Assembly (NCBI RefSeq): GCF_004136015.1
Contig: NZ_CP024866.1
Coordinates: 3,025,522-3,089,521, forward strand
Length of the DNA stretch: 64,000 nucleotides
Direction: 5' to 3'
DNA from: Pseudomonas sp. ACM7
Lineage (GTDB): Bacteria; Pseudomonadota; Gammaproteobacteria; Pseudomonadales; Pseudomonadaceae
Shown: in pieces, positions 8,261 to 16,924 of the stretch
Layout of the letters: each line of letters begins with the position of its first letter
Numbering within the stretch: position 1 is the first letter of the stretch
Made by a program: the position numbers and the translations under genes
Notes under the pieces: model-generated
Told to the model about the DNA's origin: nothing
Database searches by the model: none
Seen by the model: the letters and a program-made list of their open reading frames with translations, nothing else

Positions 8261-9652
8261 TTAAGCCTGAGCCAACTCCGAATGCTCATCCGCCTCCAGC
8301 AGCTCTTTATCGGTCTGCCGCATGATCTGGCTGGTGATCGCACCGGCGGTAATCGAACCACTCACGTTCAACGCCGTACGGCCCATGTCGATCAGCGGCT
8401 CAACCGAAATCAGCAACGCCACCAGTGACACCGGCAAGCCCATCGCCGGCAACACGATCAACGCGGCAAACGTCGCGCCACCGCCCACACCCGCCACACC
8501 GGCCGAGCTCAGCGTCACGATCGCCACCAACGTCGCGATCCACAACGGGTCCAGCGGGTTGATGCCCACGGTTGGTGCGACCATCACCGCCAGCATCGCC
8601 GGGTACAGACCGGCACAGCCATTCTGGCCAATGGTCGCGCCAAACGACGCGGCGAAACTGGCGATGGACTGTGGAATACCCAAACGGCTGGTCTGGGCTT
8701 CAATGCTCAGCGGAATGGTCGCGGCGCTGGAGCGGCTGGTGAAAGCAAACGTCAGCACCGGCCAGATCTTGCGGAAAAAGCGCAGCGGATTGATCCCGGC
8801 GGCCGACACCAGCAGGCCATGGACCACAAACATCAGGCCCAGCCCGATGTAGGAAACCACCACGAAACTGCCGAGTTTGATGATGTCCTGCAGGTTGGAG
8901 CCGGCGACCACTTTGGTCATCAGCGCCAATACGCCGTACGGGGTCAGCTTCATCACCAGACGCACCAGGCGCATCACCCAGGCTTGCAGGGTGTCGATGG
9001 CGTTGATCACTTTCTGACCTTTGTCGACATCATCTTTCAGCAGTTGCAGCGCTGCGACTCCAAGGAATGCAGCAAAAATCACCACGCTGATGATCGAGGT
9101 CGGCTTGGCGCGAGCGAAGTCGGCGAACGGGTTTTGCGGAATGAACGACAGCAACAGCTGCGGCACATTCAGGTCGGCAACCTTGCCTGCGTAGTCGGTC
9201 TGGATGGTTTGCAGACGGGCCATTTCCTGAGTGCCGGCCACCAGGCCTTCGGCGGTCAGACCGAAGAGGTTGGTCAGGCCTATGCCAATCAGCGCCGCGA
9301 TGGCGGTGGTGAACAACAGCGTGCCGATGGTCAGGAAGCTGATCTTGCCCAGCGACGAAGCGTTATGCAGACGGGCCACGGCGCTGAGGATCGAGGCGAA
9401 CACCAGCGGGATCACGATCATTTGCAGCAACTGCACGTAACCGTTGCCCACCAGATCGAACCAGCCGATCGAGGCTTTCAGTACCGGGTTGCCGGCACCG
9501 TAAACGGTGTGCAGAGCCACACCGAACACCACACCCAGCACCAACGCGAGCAGGACTTTTTTCGCCAGGCTCCAGGTGGTGTGACGGGTTTGCGCCAGGC
9601 CAAAGAGCAGGGCGAGGAACACCAGCAGATTGAGGATCAGCGGCAGATTCAT
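8261..9652 (-). CDS. tcyP: L-cystine/dicarboxylate-type sodium symporter (TcyP-like)
   Basis: A 463-residue inner-membrane carrier of the DAACS (SLC1) family. The N-terminus ([22 protein letters not shown]) and the loop [39 protein letters not shown] closely resemble E. coli TcyP (YdjN), a cystine importer, more than GltP. The re-entrant loop region with the serine-rich [15 protein letters not shown] motif and the conserved [11 protein letters not shown] segment is present. The gene stands alone, ends beside a REP pair, and its upstream region holds an inverted repeat that could be a regulator site. Dicarboxylate transport is the alternative. Confidence 0.85.
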   Translation of the reverse strand: MNLPLILNLLVFLALLFGLAQTRHTTWSLAKKVLLALVLGVVFGVALHTVYGAGNPVLKASIGWFDLVGNGYVQLLQMIVIPLVFASILSAVARLHNASSLGKISFLTIGTLLFTTAIAALIGIGLTNLFGLTAEGLVAGTQEMARLQTIQTDYAGKVADLNVPQLLLSFIPQNPFADFARAKPTSIISVVIFAAFLGVAALQLLKDDVDKGQKVINAIDTLQAWVMRLVRLVMKLTPYGVLALMTKVVAGSNLQDIIKLGSFVVVSYIGLGLMFVVHGLLVSAAGINPLRFFRKIWPVLTFAFTSRSSAATIPLSIEAQTSRLGIPQSIASFAASFGATIGQNGCAGLYPAMLAVMVAPTVGINPLDPLWIATLVAIVTLSSAGVAGVGGGATFAALIVLPAMGLPVSLVALLISVEPLIDMGRTALNVSGSITAGAITSQIMRQTDKELLEADEHSELAQA

Positions 9653-9719
9653 TGGAACTCCAAAATAGACTTGTGCCAGCTACCTTCCGGGGCAGCCGCG
9701 AACCGGCAAGCCTAACAGC

Positions 9720-9744
9720 TTGATATCTAATGAATTAATATCAA
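9720..9744. promoter_or_regulatory. Inverted repeat in the tcyP/pchP divergent region
   Basis: TTGATAT and ATATCAA form a perfect 7-base inverted repeat with an 11-base spacer in an AT-rich patch, about 70 bases upstream of the tcyP start. It could be an operator or part of the tcyP promoter (minus strand). The rest of the 241-base intergenic region (9653-9893) shows no gene. Which protein would bind is not evident; CysB is possible because it controls tcyP elsewhere. Confidence 0.35.
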
Positions 9745-9893
9745 AAACATCTTGAAACTGTCGTTTTTGGAATAAGCGCGTGTCGCTGACAGAGATGCAG
9801 CTGGCGCAATAGGGACGCAAGCGGTCGCGGGCAGATGAGGGCTGTCACACTTATTTGTTAGCGTCGATGTCTTTAATTCAGGGAGAAATGCCG

Positions 9894-10949
9894 ATGAAAC
9901 TCGCACCGAAATTTCTGGCTGCCGCACTCTGCTTGGGCCTCGCCGGCCAAGCCTTCGCTACGGATTTGAAGCATTGGCCAGCCGATCAGGCCAAGGCACT
10001 GGACGCAATGATCGCCGCCAATGCCAACAAAGGTAACTACGCGGTGTTCGACATGGACAACACCAGTTACCGCTACGATCTCGAAGAGTCGTTGTTGCCG
10101 TTCATGGAAAACAAGGGCCTGATCACCCGCGAGAAGCTCGACCCCTCCCTGAAACTGATGCCGTTCAAAGATACCGCCGACCACAAGGAAAGCCTGTTCA
10201 GCTACTACTATCGCCTCTGCGAAGTCGACGACATGGTCTGCTATCCATGGGTCGCCCAAGTGTTTTCCGGCTTCACCCTCCAGGAACTCAAAGGCTACGT
10301 CGATGAGTTGATGGCTTCCGGTAAACCGGTGCCAGCGAATTATTACGAAGGCGACGTGGTCAAGAACCTCGACGTCAACCCGCCGAAAATCTTCACCGGC
10401 CAGAAAGAGCTCTACAACAAGCTGATGGAGAACGGCATCGAGGTCTACGTGATGACCGCCGCCTCCGAAGAACTGGTGCGGATGGTCGCGGCCGATCCGA
10501 AGTATGGCTACAACGTCAAACCGCAGAACGTAATCGGCGTGACCACGCTGCTCAAGGACCGCAAGACCGGCGAACTGACCACGGCGCGCAAGCAGATCAC
10601 CGCCGGCAAGTATGACGAGAACGCTAACCTTGGCCTCGAACTGACCCCGTACCTGTGGACCCCGGCGACCTGGATGGCCGGCAAGCACGCGGCGATCCTG
10701 ACCTACATCGACGAGTGGAAAAAACCGGTACTGGTGGGTGGCGATACGCCGACCAGCGACGGTTACATGCTGTTCCACGATGTCGACGTGGCCAAGGGCG
10801 GCATCCACTTGTGGGTCAACCGCAAAGACAAATACATGACCCAGATTAACGGCATGATGGCCAAGCACGCCGCAGCTCAGGCCAAGGAAGGGTTGCAGGT
10901 CACGGCGGACAAGAATTGGGTGGTTGTGACGCCGGCAGAAATCCAGTAA
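9894..10949 (+). CDS. pchP: Secreted HAD-family phosphatase, probable phosphorylcholine phosphatase
   Basis: A 351-residue protein with a Sec signal peptide (KLAPKFLAAALCLGLAGQAFA, cleaved near residue 22), so it is periplasmic or exported. HAD motif I is YAVFDMDNTSYRYD, with both aspartates; motif II is VMTAAS; motif III/IV includes PVLVGGDTPTSDGYML. This matches Pseudomonas PchP, which releases choline from phosphorylcholine during growth on host lipids. Two ATGs six bases apart (9888 and 9894) are possible; the second has the better spacing from GGGAGA at 9881. It stands alone, followed by REPs and a terminator. Confidence 0.8.
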   Translation: MKLAPKFLAAALCLGLAGQAFATDLKHWPADQAKALDAMIAANANKGNYAVFDMDNTSYRYDLEESLLPFMENKGLITREKLDPSLKLMPFKDTADHKESLFSYYYRLCEVDDMVCYPWVAQVFSGFTLQELKGYVDELMASGKPVPANYYEGDVVKNLDVNPPKIFTGQKELYNKLMENGIEVYVMTAASEELVRMVAADPKYGYNVKPQNVIGVTTLLKDRKTGELTTARKQITAGKYDENANLGLELTPYLWTPATWMAGKHAAILTYIDEWKKPVLVGGDTPTSDGYMLFHDVDVAKGGIHLWVNRKDKYMTQINGMMAKHAAAQAKEGLQVTADKNWVVVTPAEIQ

Positions 10950-10989
10950 GCGAGATCAAGCTCACTCTCACTGGCAACACGGAGCAAAT

Positions 10990-11077
10990 GTGGGAGCGGG
11001 CTTGCTCGCGAAGAGGTCGTCACATCCGACATTGATGTCGACTGATACACCGCTTTCGCGAGCAAGCCCGCTCCCAC
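10990..11077. repeat. REP pair (REPIN), inward geometry, cgggc type
   Basis: REP cores at 10990-11013 and 11053-11077 face each other across a spacer containing the shared gtc...gacattgatgtcgactga-type sequence seen in other inward pairs of this window. They lie between pchP and the terminator shared with ilvD. Confidence 0.9.
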
Positions 11078-11096
11078 ACTTGACCGAGTTGGCCGC

Positions 11097-11132
11097 AAAA
11101 AAAATGCCCCGCACTTGGCGGGGCATTTTTTT
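11097..11132. terminator. Bidirectional intrinsic terminator between pchP and ilvD
   Basis: A nine-base stem (ATGCCCCGC / GCGGGGCAT) with a short loop is flanked by an A-run on the left and a T-run on the right. It can therefore stop transcription from pchP on the plus strand and from ilvD on the minus strand. Confidence 0.9.
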
Positions 11133-11148
11133 GTTCAACGGTTAAGCA

Positions 11149-12990
11149 TCATAGTCCGTCGAGCATCGCCTTGTTACGCACGGCACCCTTGTCGGCGCTG
11201 GTCGCCAGCAGGGCGTAGGCCTTCAGTGCGGTGGTCACCTTGCGTGGACGTTTTTCCACAGGCTTCCAGCCTTTTTGATCCTGCTCGGCACGACGGCCGG
11301 CCATTTCTTCGTCGCTGATCAACAGGTTGATCGAGCGGTTCGGAATGTCGATCAGCACTTTGTCGCCATCCTGCACCAGACCAATCGCGCCACCCGCCGC
11401 CGCTTCTGGGGAAGCGTGGCCGATGGACAGGCCTGAGGTGCCGCCGGAGAAACGGCCATCGGTGAGCAGGGCACAAGCTTTGCCCAGGCCTTTGGATTTC
11501 AGGTAGGACGTCGGGTACAGCATTTCCTGCATGCCCGGGCCACCTTTCGGGCCTTCGTAACGAATGATCACGATGTCGCCGGCCTTCACTTCATCCGCGA
11601 GGATGCCGCGTACGGCGCTGTCCTGGCTTTCGAAGATCTTCGCGTTGCCTTCGAAGACATGAATCGACTCGTCGACGCCGGCGGTTTTCACCACGCAGCC
11701 GTCCAGCGCGATGTTGCCGTACAGAACGGCCAGGCCGCCTTCTTTCGAGTAGGCGTGTTCGACACTGCGGATGCAGCCGTTTTCACGGTCGTCGTCCAGG
11801 GTCTCCCAACGGGTCGACTGGCTGAACGCGGTTTGCGTCGGGATGCCCCCAGGGCCGGCCTTGAAGAAGTGATGCACCGCTTCGTCGCTGGTCTGGGTGA
11901 TGTCCCACTTGGCGATGCCTTCGGCCAGGGTTTTGCTGTGCACGGTCGGCAGGTCGGTGTGCAGCAGACCGCCACGGGCCAGCGAGCCGAGGATGCTGAA
12001 GATCCCGCCGGCGCGGTGCACGTCTTCCATGTGGTACTTCTGGATGTTCGGCGCAACTTTGCACAGTTGCGGCACGTGACGGGAGAGACGGTCGATGTCG
12101 CGCAGGTCGAAATCGATCTCGGCTTCCTGGGCCGCGGCCAGCAAGTGCAGGATGGTGTTGGTGGAACCGCCCATGGCGATGTCCAGGGTCATGGCGTTTT
12201 CGAACGCCTTGAAGTTGGCGATGTTGCGCGGCAATACCGATTCGTCGTTGTCGCCGTAGTAACGCTTGCACAGCTCGACGATGGTACGGCCGGCCTGCAG
12301 GAACAGCTGTTCGCGGTCGCTGTGGGTCGCGAGGGTCGAACCGTTGCCCGGCAATGCCAGACCGAGGGCTTCGACCAGGCAGTTCATCGAGTTTGCGGTG
12401 AACATGCCGGAGCACGAACCGCACGTCGGGCAGGCGCTACGCTCGTACTCAGCGACTTTCTCGTCAGAAGCGCTGGAGTCGGCGGCGATCACCATGGCGT
12501 CGACGAGGTCCAGACCGTGGCTGGCCAGTTTGGTCTTGCCGGCTTCCATCGGGCCGCCGGAAACGAAGATCACCGGGATGTTCAGGCGCAGGGCAGCCAT
12601 CAGCATGCCTGGGGTGATCTTGTCGCAGTTGGAGATGCAGACGATGGCGTCGGCGCAGTGGGCGTTGACCATGTATTCGACGGAGTCGGCGATGATCTCG
12701 CGGCTCGGCAGCGAATACAGCATGCCGTCGTGGCCCATGGCGATGCCGTCATCCACGGCAATGGTGTTGAATTCTTTGGCTACACCGCCGGCGCGTTCGA
12801 TTTCGCGGGCGACCAGTTGGCCCAGGTCCTTGAGGTGGACGTGGCCCGGTACGAACTGGGTGAAGGAGTTGGAAATGGCGATGATCGGCTTTTTGAAGTC
12901 GTCATCTTTCATCCCCGTGGCGCGCCACAGTGCGCGGGCGCCGGCCATGTTGCGGCCATGGGTGGATGTTTTCGAGCGGTAATCAGGCAT
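11149..12990 (-). CDS. ilvD: Dihydroxy-acid dehydratase
   Basis: At 613 residues this is the full-length IlvD of the isoleucine/valine pathway, dehydrating 2,3-dihydroxy acids to 2-keto acids. Iron-sulfur cysteine motifs are intact: [12 protein letters not shown] (C122) and [18 protein letters not shown] (residues 187-204). The [15 protein letters not shown] segment near the C-terminus is also conserved. It is monocistronic, ending at the bidirectional terminator. The 258 bases upstream (12991-13248) hold no gene I can support; they would contain its promoter. Confidence 0.97.
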   Translation of the reverse strand: MPDYRSKTSTHGRNMAGARALWRATGMKDDDFKKPIIAISNSFTQFVPGHVHLKDLGQLVAREIERAGGVAKEFNTIAVDDGIAMGHDGMLYSLPSREIIADSVEYMVNAHCADAIVCISNCDKITPGMLMAALRLNIPVIFVSGGPMEAGKTKLASHGLDLVDAMVIAADSSASDEKVAEYERSACPTCGSCSGMFTANSMNCLVEALGLALPGNGSTLATHSDREQLFLQAGRTIVELCKRYYGDNDESVLPRNIANFKAFENAMTLDIAMGGSTNTILHLLAAAQEAEIDFDLRDIDRLSRHVPQLCKVAPNIQKYHMEDVHRAGGIFSILGSLARGGLLHTDLPTVHSKTLAEGIAKWDITQTSDEAVHHFFKAGPGGIPTQTAFSQSTRWETLDDDRENGCIRSVEHAYSKEGGLAVLYGNIALDGCVVKTAGVDESIHVFEGNAKIFESQDSAVRGILADEVKAGDIVIIRYEGPKGGPGMQEMLYPTSYLKSKGLGKACALLTDGRFSGGTSGLSIGHASPEAAAGGAIGLVQDGDKVLIDIPNRSINLLISDEEMAGRRAEQDQKGWKPVEKRPRKVTTALKAYALLATSADKGAVRNKAMLDGL

Positions 12991-13248
12991 GAAGCACTCC
13001 GGGCGGCTAATCAGGTATCAAAAGGGAAGTGAGCTTCTATTGACGTCTGGAACACTCAGAAATGGCCGTGTGTCCGGAAGTTGCCGATAACTTTGCGGGA
13101 TCGCCGCGCGCTTCAGCTTGAGCTCATAAACCCGCCGGGGGATGACTGGCGATGAATGTCGCGATTCTACACGGCTGGCGTCAGGAGGGAATGCCGGAAG
13201 AGGGTGATCCAGCGCTGACGGAACGTGTGGGATGACCATCGGCAGGAA

Positions 13249-14454
13249 TCACCCGCTATTCAGCGCGAGCTGCCGACGTGCGATCAGTGCATTGAAGGAA
13301 ACGCCGACGGTGCTCAAGGCGAGGAAACTCAGTGCGAGAGTCGTTTGCAGATGGGCTCCACTCAGATTGATCAGGGCGCTGATCAGCCCGCCAGAGATGA
13401 AGACCAGCGTGTTCCCGGCCGACGCCGATGTACCGGCATTGTCCGGGAACACTTCCATGGCTTTGGAAGTGGCGACAGGGCGGGCGATGGTCGTGCCGGC
13501 GGTGCAGATGATCATCGGGATCAGCACGGTCAGGGCTGAAAGGCCCAGCAGGTTTGAGAGCAAGAGCATCACCAGTCCAGAAATGAAGATCAGGCCCAGG
13601 CCGACGACTATCTGGGTATCGGCCGTGACCCGCCCGACGAGGACTCGAGCGACAATGCCGCCGATGATGTAGGCCACGCCATACAACAGCAGTGTCAGGG
13701 AAAACTCGTAGGCCGAAAGCTGCAACTGCTCCATGAAGATCAGGGGCGAGATGACAATGAAGGAAAAGTGGCAGGTGAAGGCGATCGCGGCGATCAACCA
13801 ATAGCCGAGGAAACCAGCATCTCGACAGACACGCCGGTAGGACTGAAGAATCCTTCGGCGCGGGGTTGTGGCGGTGTGCCGGTTTTCAAGAAAGAAGCAG
13901 GCCTTAAGGAACACGGCGGCGGCAAGGGCAATAAAGACAATGAAACTTGCGGGCCAGTCCAGCGCCTGTTGCAACAGGGTGCCGGCTAGTGGCGAGACGG
14001 AAATGAAGATCCCGCTGGCGGTGACCATCAGAATCCGCAGTTGATCCCGCTCCTTGCCGTCGAACAGGTCCTGGACCAGGGCCTGCGAGAGTACGAAGCA
14101 ACCGCAGCCGATGGCCTGCACCACCCGGAACGTCAGGAACCAGGCGTAGTCGGTGGACAGCACGCAACCAGTCGCACCGATCATCGAGACCGCCATTCCC
14201 GCCAGCAGCAGACTTTTGCGCCCGATGACATCCGAGAGCGGCCCGACCAGTAGTTGGGAAAGTGCGATCCCGATGGCAAACAGGCTGATGGAAAACGCGA
14301 TGTCGCCTGGCGTGGTCCGGAAGTGTTCAGCCAGCGCCGGGAACGATGGCAGCAGAACATCGAGAGGGAAGACCCCGAGCATCACCATGGTCATTAATAG
14401 GGTGATCGCAGAGCGGCGGTGTTTGACACTGACCGCAGATTTTCCTTCATCCAT
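13249..14454 (-). CDS. Bcr/CflA-like MFS drug exporter of the SagB/AurF-like cluster
   Basis: A 401-residue twelve-helix transporter. The loop 2-3 signature LVGPLSDVIGRKSLLLAG and the early LDVLLPSFPALAEHF match drug:proton antiporters of the Bcr/CflA type. The start at 14454 (MDEGKSAVS) is chosen because longer starts read into the upstream gene. It overlaps that gene by 8 bases, so it is translationally coupled to the diiron oxygenase and is the last gene of the cluster. In this position it most likely exports, or protects against, the cluster's product. Substrate unknown. Confidence 0.82.
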   Translation of the reverse strand: MDEGKSAVSVKHRRSAITLLMTMVMLGVFPLDVLLPSFPALAEHFRTTPGDIAFSISLFAIGIALSQLLVGPLSDVIGRKSLLLAGMAVSMIGATGCVLSTDYAWFLTFRVVQAIGCGCFVLSQALVQDLFDGKERDQLRILMVTASGIFISVSPLAGTLLQQALDWPASFIVFIALAAAVFLKACFFLENRHTATTPRRRILQSYRRVCRDAGFLGYWLIAAIAFTCHFSFIVISPLIFMEQLQLSAYEFSLTLLLYGVAYIIGGIVARVLVGRVTADTQIVVGLGLIFISGLVMLLLSNLLGLSALTVLIPMIICTAGTTIARPVATSKAMEVFPDNAGTSASAGNTLVFISGGLISALINLSGAHLQTTLALSFLALSTVGVSFNALIARRQLALNSG

Positions 14455-15424
14455 CGACAAGTCCTGCCTGTGCGAAGAGCTGCTGGTTAAAAGGCAGGTA
14501 GAAAAAACCTGCCTTTTCCATTGCCTGTAGCGTCGCGCCTGCACCTGATCGGGCGCGCTGTAGGCAGGCTTGCGGGCCGGTCAGGGCACTGAGGATTTCT
14601 GCGACGCAATTCTCCCTGAGGCCCACGCTGTTCAGGCTTTCCTTCAGCCATCGCTCATCGACCTCAAAGAACATCAGGAGGATGTCCACCAGCAGCTTCG
14701 CGGCGAACGTGCGTTGGCTGCTGTTCAGGGTCAGCCACAGATAATGGAACACTTCGCAAAAGTAACGACTGTGTCGGGCCTCGTCGGTGAGGTGGTCCCT
14801 GAGCATTTCCTGGACGCTGGACACCAGCTCGTTGCGACAAACCTCGAGCAGTTCCCTGGCGATGATGGTCTCGGACACGAAGCCGACGAGAAACCAGGCC
14901 AGCGCCTTATGCCTCTCTGGGCTGTGGTCAATCAGGGCGTTCAGTCGGGTAATGCGGCGCGGCATCACCGGGCGTTGGGTCATGCCGTAGAGGTCGGCTA
15001 TCTGCTCGGCGAGGCTATTGGAGAACAGGGCGTGATAACCCTCATCGGTGTACAGCTGGAGGGCGGCCGTTTTCATCCGTCGGGGGATGGACGCGCCGAG
15101 CTCATCGTGGACGATGGTTTCCACGGAGCGGTTGACGATTCGATGTTCGAGCCGGGTGGTGTAGTCGAGGAAATACACCAGATGGTTGGCCGATAAACGA
15201 TGGGTGATCGCACTGCCGGCTGCTTCGATGGCCGGGTGATTCAGGTAGGGCAGGAAGGCGGGCGGGAACCAGTGTCGTGTTTCCAGTTGCCGTTCCAGAT
15301 CTGATGGCAATTGATAGGTGTGCTCGCTGGTTCGTACCGAGGCTCGGGTGTTCCAGTCGCCGAGGGTGAAGCGCTGTGCCCAGGCGTCGGGCAGTGACAG
15401 GTCGTCTGTGCGGGGCCCGGTCAT
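14447..15424 (-). CDS. AurF-like diiron N-oxygenase family protein
   Basis: A 325-residue, mostly helical protein. Its ligand pattern fits the ferritin-like diiron oxygenase AurF: E93, E128-x-x-H131 (DEGYH), E185, H211, E215 and H218. The H-x3-E-x2-H spacing of the last three equals that of AurF (H223, E227, H230). AurF oxidises aryl amines to nitro groups; relatives act on other amines. The start at 15424 forms an ATGA overlap with the dehydrogenase stop, and its own end overlaps the exporter start. An earlier in-frame ATG at 15469 lies inside the upstream gene and is less likely. The substrate is unknown. Confidence 0.75.
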   Translation of the reverse strand: MTGPRTDDLSLPDAWAQRFTLGDWNTRASVRTSEHTYQLPSDLERQLETRHWFPPAFLPYLNHPAIEAAGSAITHRLSANHLVYFLDYTTRLEHRIVNRSVETIVHDELGASIPRRMKTAALQLYTDEGYHALFSNSLAEQIADLYGMTQRPVMPRRITRLNALIDHSPERHKALAWFLVGFVSETIIARELLEVCRNELVSSVQEMLRDHLTDEARHSRYFCEVFHYLWLTLNSSQRTFAAKLLVDILLMFFEVDERWLKESLNSVGLRENCVAEILSALTGPQACLQRARSGAGATLQAMEKAGFFYLPFNQQLFAQAGLVDG

Positions 15425-16500
15425 TGTTGTGAGCCTCGGTTGCGCAGCAGCGCTTTCAATTCCTTGCACATCACTTGACCGTCACTCCGCCCGCAGCCCA
15501 CAAAAAACAACGGCTGTTCGGCGCTGTCCTCGATCCCCAGCAACGTTTCGACCTGATCGTCCGCCAACGCACCGGTCAGCCAGGTGCTTAACCCGAGTGC
15601 GGTGGCCACCAGTTGAAAGGTCTGGGAAATATGACCCGCCTCGACGTAAGCCATTCGGTAGGCCCGCGAGTGTTCATATTTCCACCACAGTTTGTCGAAG
15701 CGAGCGGTGATGAACAGGCCGACTGGCAGGTTGTTGATGAAATGCTGCCCACACAACAACTGGCCCAAGGGTGAGTCAGGCACCGGATTGACGAAGCTTA
15801 AAGCATGTTTGTCGGGGTGGTAGGCGTAGAGCCCGGGATTCAGGCCGCTGACGTTCTGAACATGAAGAAAACCTTCGCAGGCATTCAACCCGCCACCGGA
15901 TGGACTGCTGCGCCGGGCGCCGAGACCTTCAGCGATGGTTTCGTCGATGTCGTTGTCGCGCTCGCGTAGATAGCCAAGGGACAAATACAAAAGAGCGCCC
16001 ACATCGTCGAGAGAAACCCCTTCACCCGTGAAGGAGCGGCAGGTCTTTCGGTCGATCAAGGTCTTTGCAAGTGCGCTTTGCGGCAGACAGGAAGGTTGGG
16101 GCAGGGCAATCCGCTCGCTTGTCGGGCGTTCTGTGAGTCTGACCTCCGGGGCAGGAGTGGCCAGTACTTCGGCGCAATGGTCCAGATAGTGTCTCGACCA
16201 TTCATTAATATCTTGGGGGACATATTCACAAGGAATGTTCTTGGTGCCGATATGAAATATCTTCGACAGTTCATCCCAGCCCCATTCAATGGGGTCTTGT
16301 ATTGAAGATGTGAGTATTCCTGCGTTCAGGAGTTGCGTGTCTATTATGTTGTTGTCATCAAACTTTTCAAGGTTGTCGATAAGGTGTGCGAGACGGGTTG
16401 AGTATTCAAGGTTCAATTCGAACTGTTTGTGGTTCTTGTAATCCCAGACTATTTGGTCGGGCGTGCGAGGAAGTATGAATATATAGGGGTTTATCTGCAT
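15421..16500 (-). CDS. SagB-type flavin-dependent dehydrogenase
   Basis: A 359-residue nitroreductase-fold protein with the extra N-terminal domain of SagB/McbC-type enzymes (NPYIFILPRTPDQIVWDYKN...). FMN-binding residues are seen in DRKTCRSF (150-157) and SSPSGGGLNACEG (198-210). The catalytic KY pair and downstream YVEAGHISQTFQLVATALGL of the thiazole/oxazole oxidase group are at 274-304. Such enzymes oxidise azolines in RiPP pathways, but no YcaO cyclodehydratase lies nearby. Codons 1 to about 110 are noticeably richer in A and T than the neighbours. The gene follows the peptide gene and its hairpin, and overlaps the diiron oxygenase. Confidence 0.8.
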   Translation of the reverse strand: MQINPYIFILPRTPDQIVWDYKNHKQFELNLEYSTRLAHLIDNLEKFDDNNIIDTQLLNAGILTSSIQDPIEWGWDELSKIFHIGTKNIPCEYVPQDINEWSRHYLDHCAEVLATPAPEVRLTERPTSERIALPQPSCLPQSALAKTLIDRKTCRSFTGEGVSLDDVGALLYLSLGYLRERDNDIDETIAEGLGARRSSPSGGGLNACEGFLHVQNVSGLNPGLYAYHPDKHALSFVNPVPDSPLGQLLCGQHFINNLPVGLFITARFDKLWWKYEHSRAYRMAYVEAGHISQTFQLVATALGLSTWLTGALADDQVETLLGIEDSAEQPLFFVGCGRSDGQVMCKELKALLRNRGSQQ

Positions 16501-16532
16501 GATTGGCGACTCACTCTGGTCTTTGCCATAGA

Positions 16533-16564
16533 AAACGCTGGGTAGCCGGCACTCCCCAGCGTTT
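16533..16564 (-). terminator. Terminator/attenuator between the peptide gene and the SagB-type gene
   Basis: A ten-base perfect stem (AAACGCTGGG / CCCAGCGTTT) with a twelve-base loop begins a few bases after the peptide stop codon and is followed on the minus strand by TTTTCTAT. Its position, after a tiny gene and before its enzymes, is that of a partial terminator that makes the peptide message more abundant than the enzyme message. Confidence 0.75.
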
Positions 16565-16571
16565 CATTTAC

Positions 16572-16643
16572 TTAGCGGGCTTTTGGCGCAACCAGAAAAG
16601 CCAGGTTAGCGATTTTGTTGGTTTCCAGAGTAATTGCTTTCAT
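16572..16643 (-). CDS. 23-residue peptide, candidate precursor of a modified peptide
   Basis: A 23-codon frame begins MKAITLETNK and ends FLVAPKAR before TAA. Support for it being translated: AAGGAG lies eight bases before its ATG, a near-consensus promoter lies 53 bases upstream, and a strong hairpin follows its stop. It contains no Cys, Ser, Tyr, Trp or His, so classic thiazole or lanthionine chemistry is excluded; two Thr, one Glu, two Asn and three Lys are available. The frame stays open upstream to 16817, but no ribosome site supports a longer form. It could be a RiPP-like precursor (size comparable with PqqA) or a regulatory leader peptide; the former is favoured because modifying-enzyme genes follow. 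Confidence 0.65.
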   Translation of the reverse strand: MKAITLETNKIANLAFLVAPKAR

Positions 16644-16669
16644 GTTTTGAACTCCTTGTAATTGATAGT

Positions 16670-16689
16670 GAGTGTCACTCCTTTGTGAC
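16670..16689 (-). promoter_or_regulatory. Nested short palindromes at the predicted mRNA 5' end of the peptide gene
   Basis: GAGTG-T-CACTC (16670-16680) and GTCAC-TCCTTT-GTGAC (16674-16689) overlap just downstream of the -10 box. They could be an operator, or a 5' hairpin that stabilises the peptide mRNA. Both are short, so the call is tentative. Confidence 0.4.
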
Positions 16690-16695
16690 GACTTA

Positions 16696-16723
16696 ATCAT
16701 AGTTTGTAATGAGTTCTTATCAA
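16696..16723 (-). promoter_or_regulatory. Sigma-70 promoter of the peptide/SagB/AurF-like operon
   Basis: On the minus strand, TTGATA (16723-16718) and TATGAT (16701-16696) are separated by 16 bases, each one mismatch from consensus. Transcription would start near 16689, leaving a leader of about 45 bases before the peptide ATG. Confidence 0.75.
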
Positions 16724-16889
16724 GGGGAGATTGGGTAGGAATGTTCCAGTAATTTTGTCGGATTGATCTGAGGGTTGGATGAATCTTGTAAGTTCTGTCC
16801 GCTAAAATAAAAGACACAGCGAAACGTCCTGCAAGTCATTAAGACCGCTGGAGTAGGAAGTTGGAGAGTTCAATAACAGATAACAGACC

Positions 16890-16909
16890 GGGGAGCCGGC
16901 TGGCTCCCC
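16890..16909 (-). terminator. Hairpin downstream of rlmI
   Basis: GGGGAGCC and GGCTCCCC form an eight-base GC-rich stem with a four-base loop, 16 bases beyond the rlmI stop. There is no clean T-run after it on the minus strand, so termination is likely but not certain. Between it and the peptide promoter (16724-16889) I see nothing else. Confidence 0.5.
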
Positions 16910-16924
16910 GTCAAACCGGCGAAA

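Noticed and set aside
11659..13032. Long open frame (457 codons) on the plus strand opposite ilvD
   Set aside because: It is the antisense shadow of a GC-rich gene; its product is low in motif content and rich in Gln, His and Val, and ilvD is certain.
13018..13239. 73-codon frame between the exporter gene and ilvD
   Set aside because: It has no ribosome site, no recognisable domain and an unusual composition; the space is better explained as the ilvD promoter region.
13249..16500. Standard thiazole/oxazole RiPP cluster
   Set aside because: There is no YcaO or E1-like cyclodehydratase, and the peptide has no Cys or Ser.
16644..16817. Longer 81-residue version of the small peptide
   Set aside because: The extension would cross the predicted promoter and transcription start, has no ribosome site, and the AAGGAG is placed exactly for the 23-codon form.
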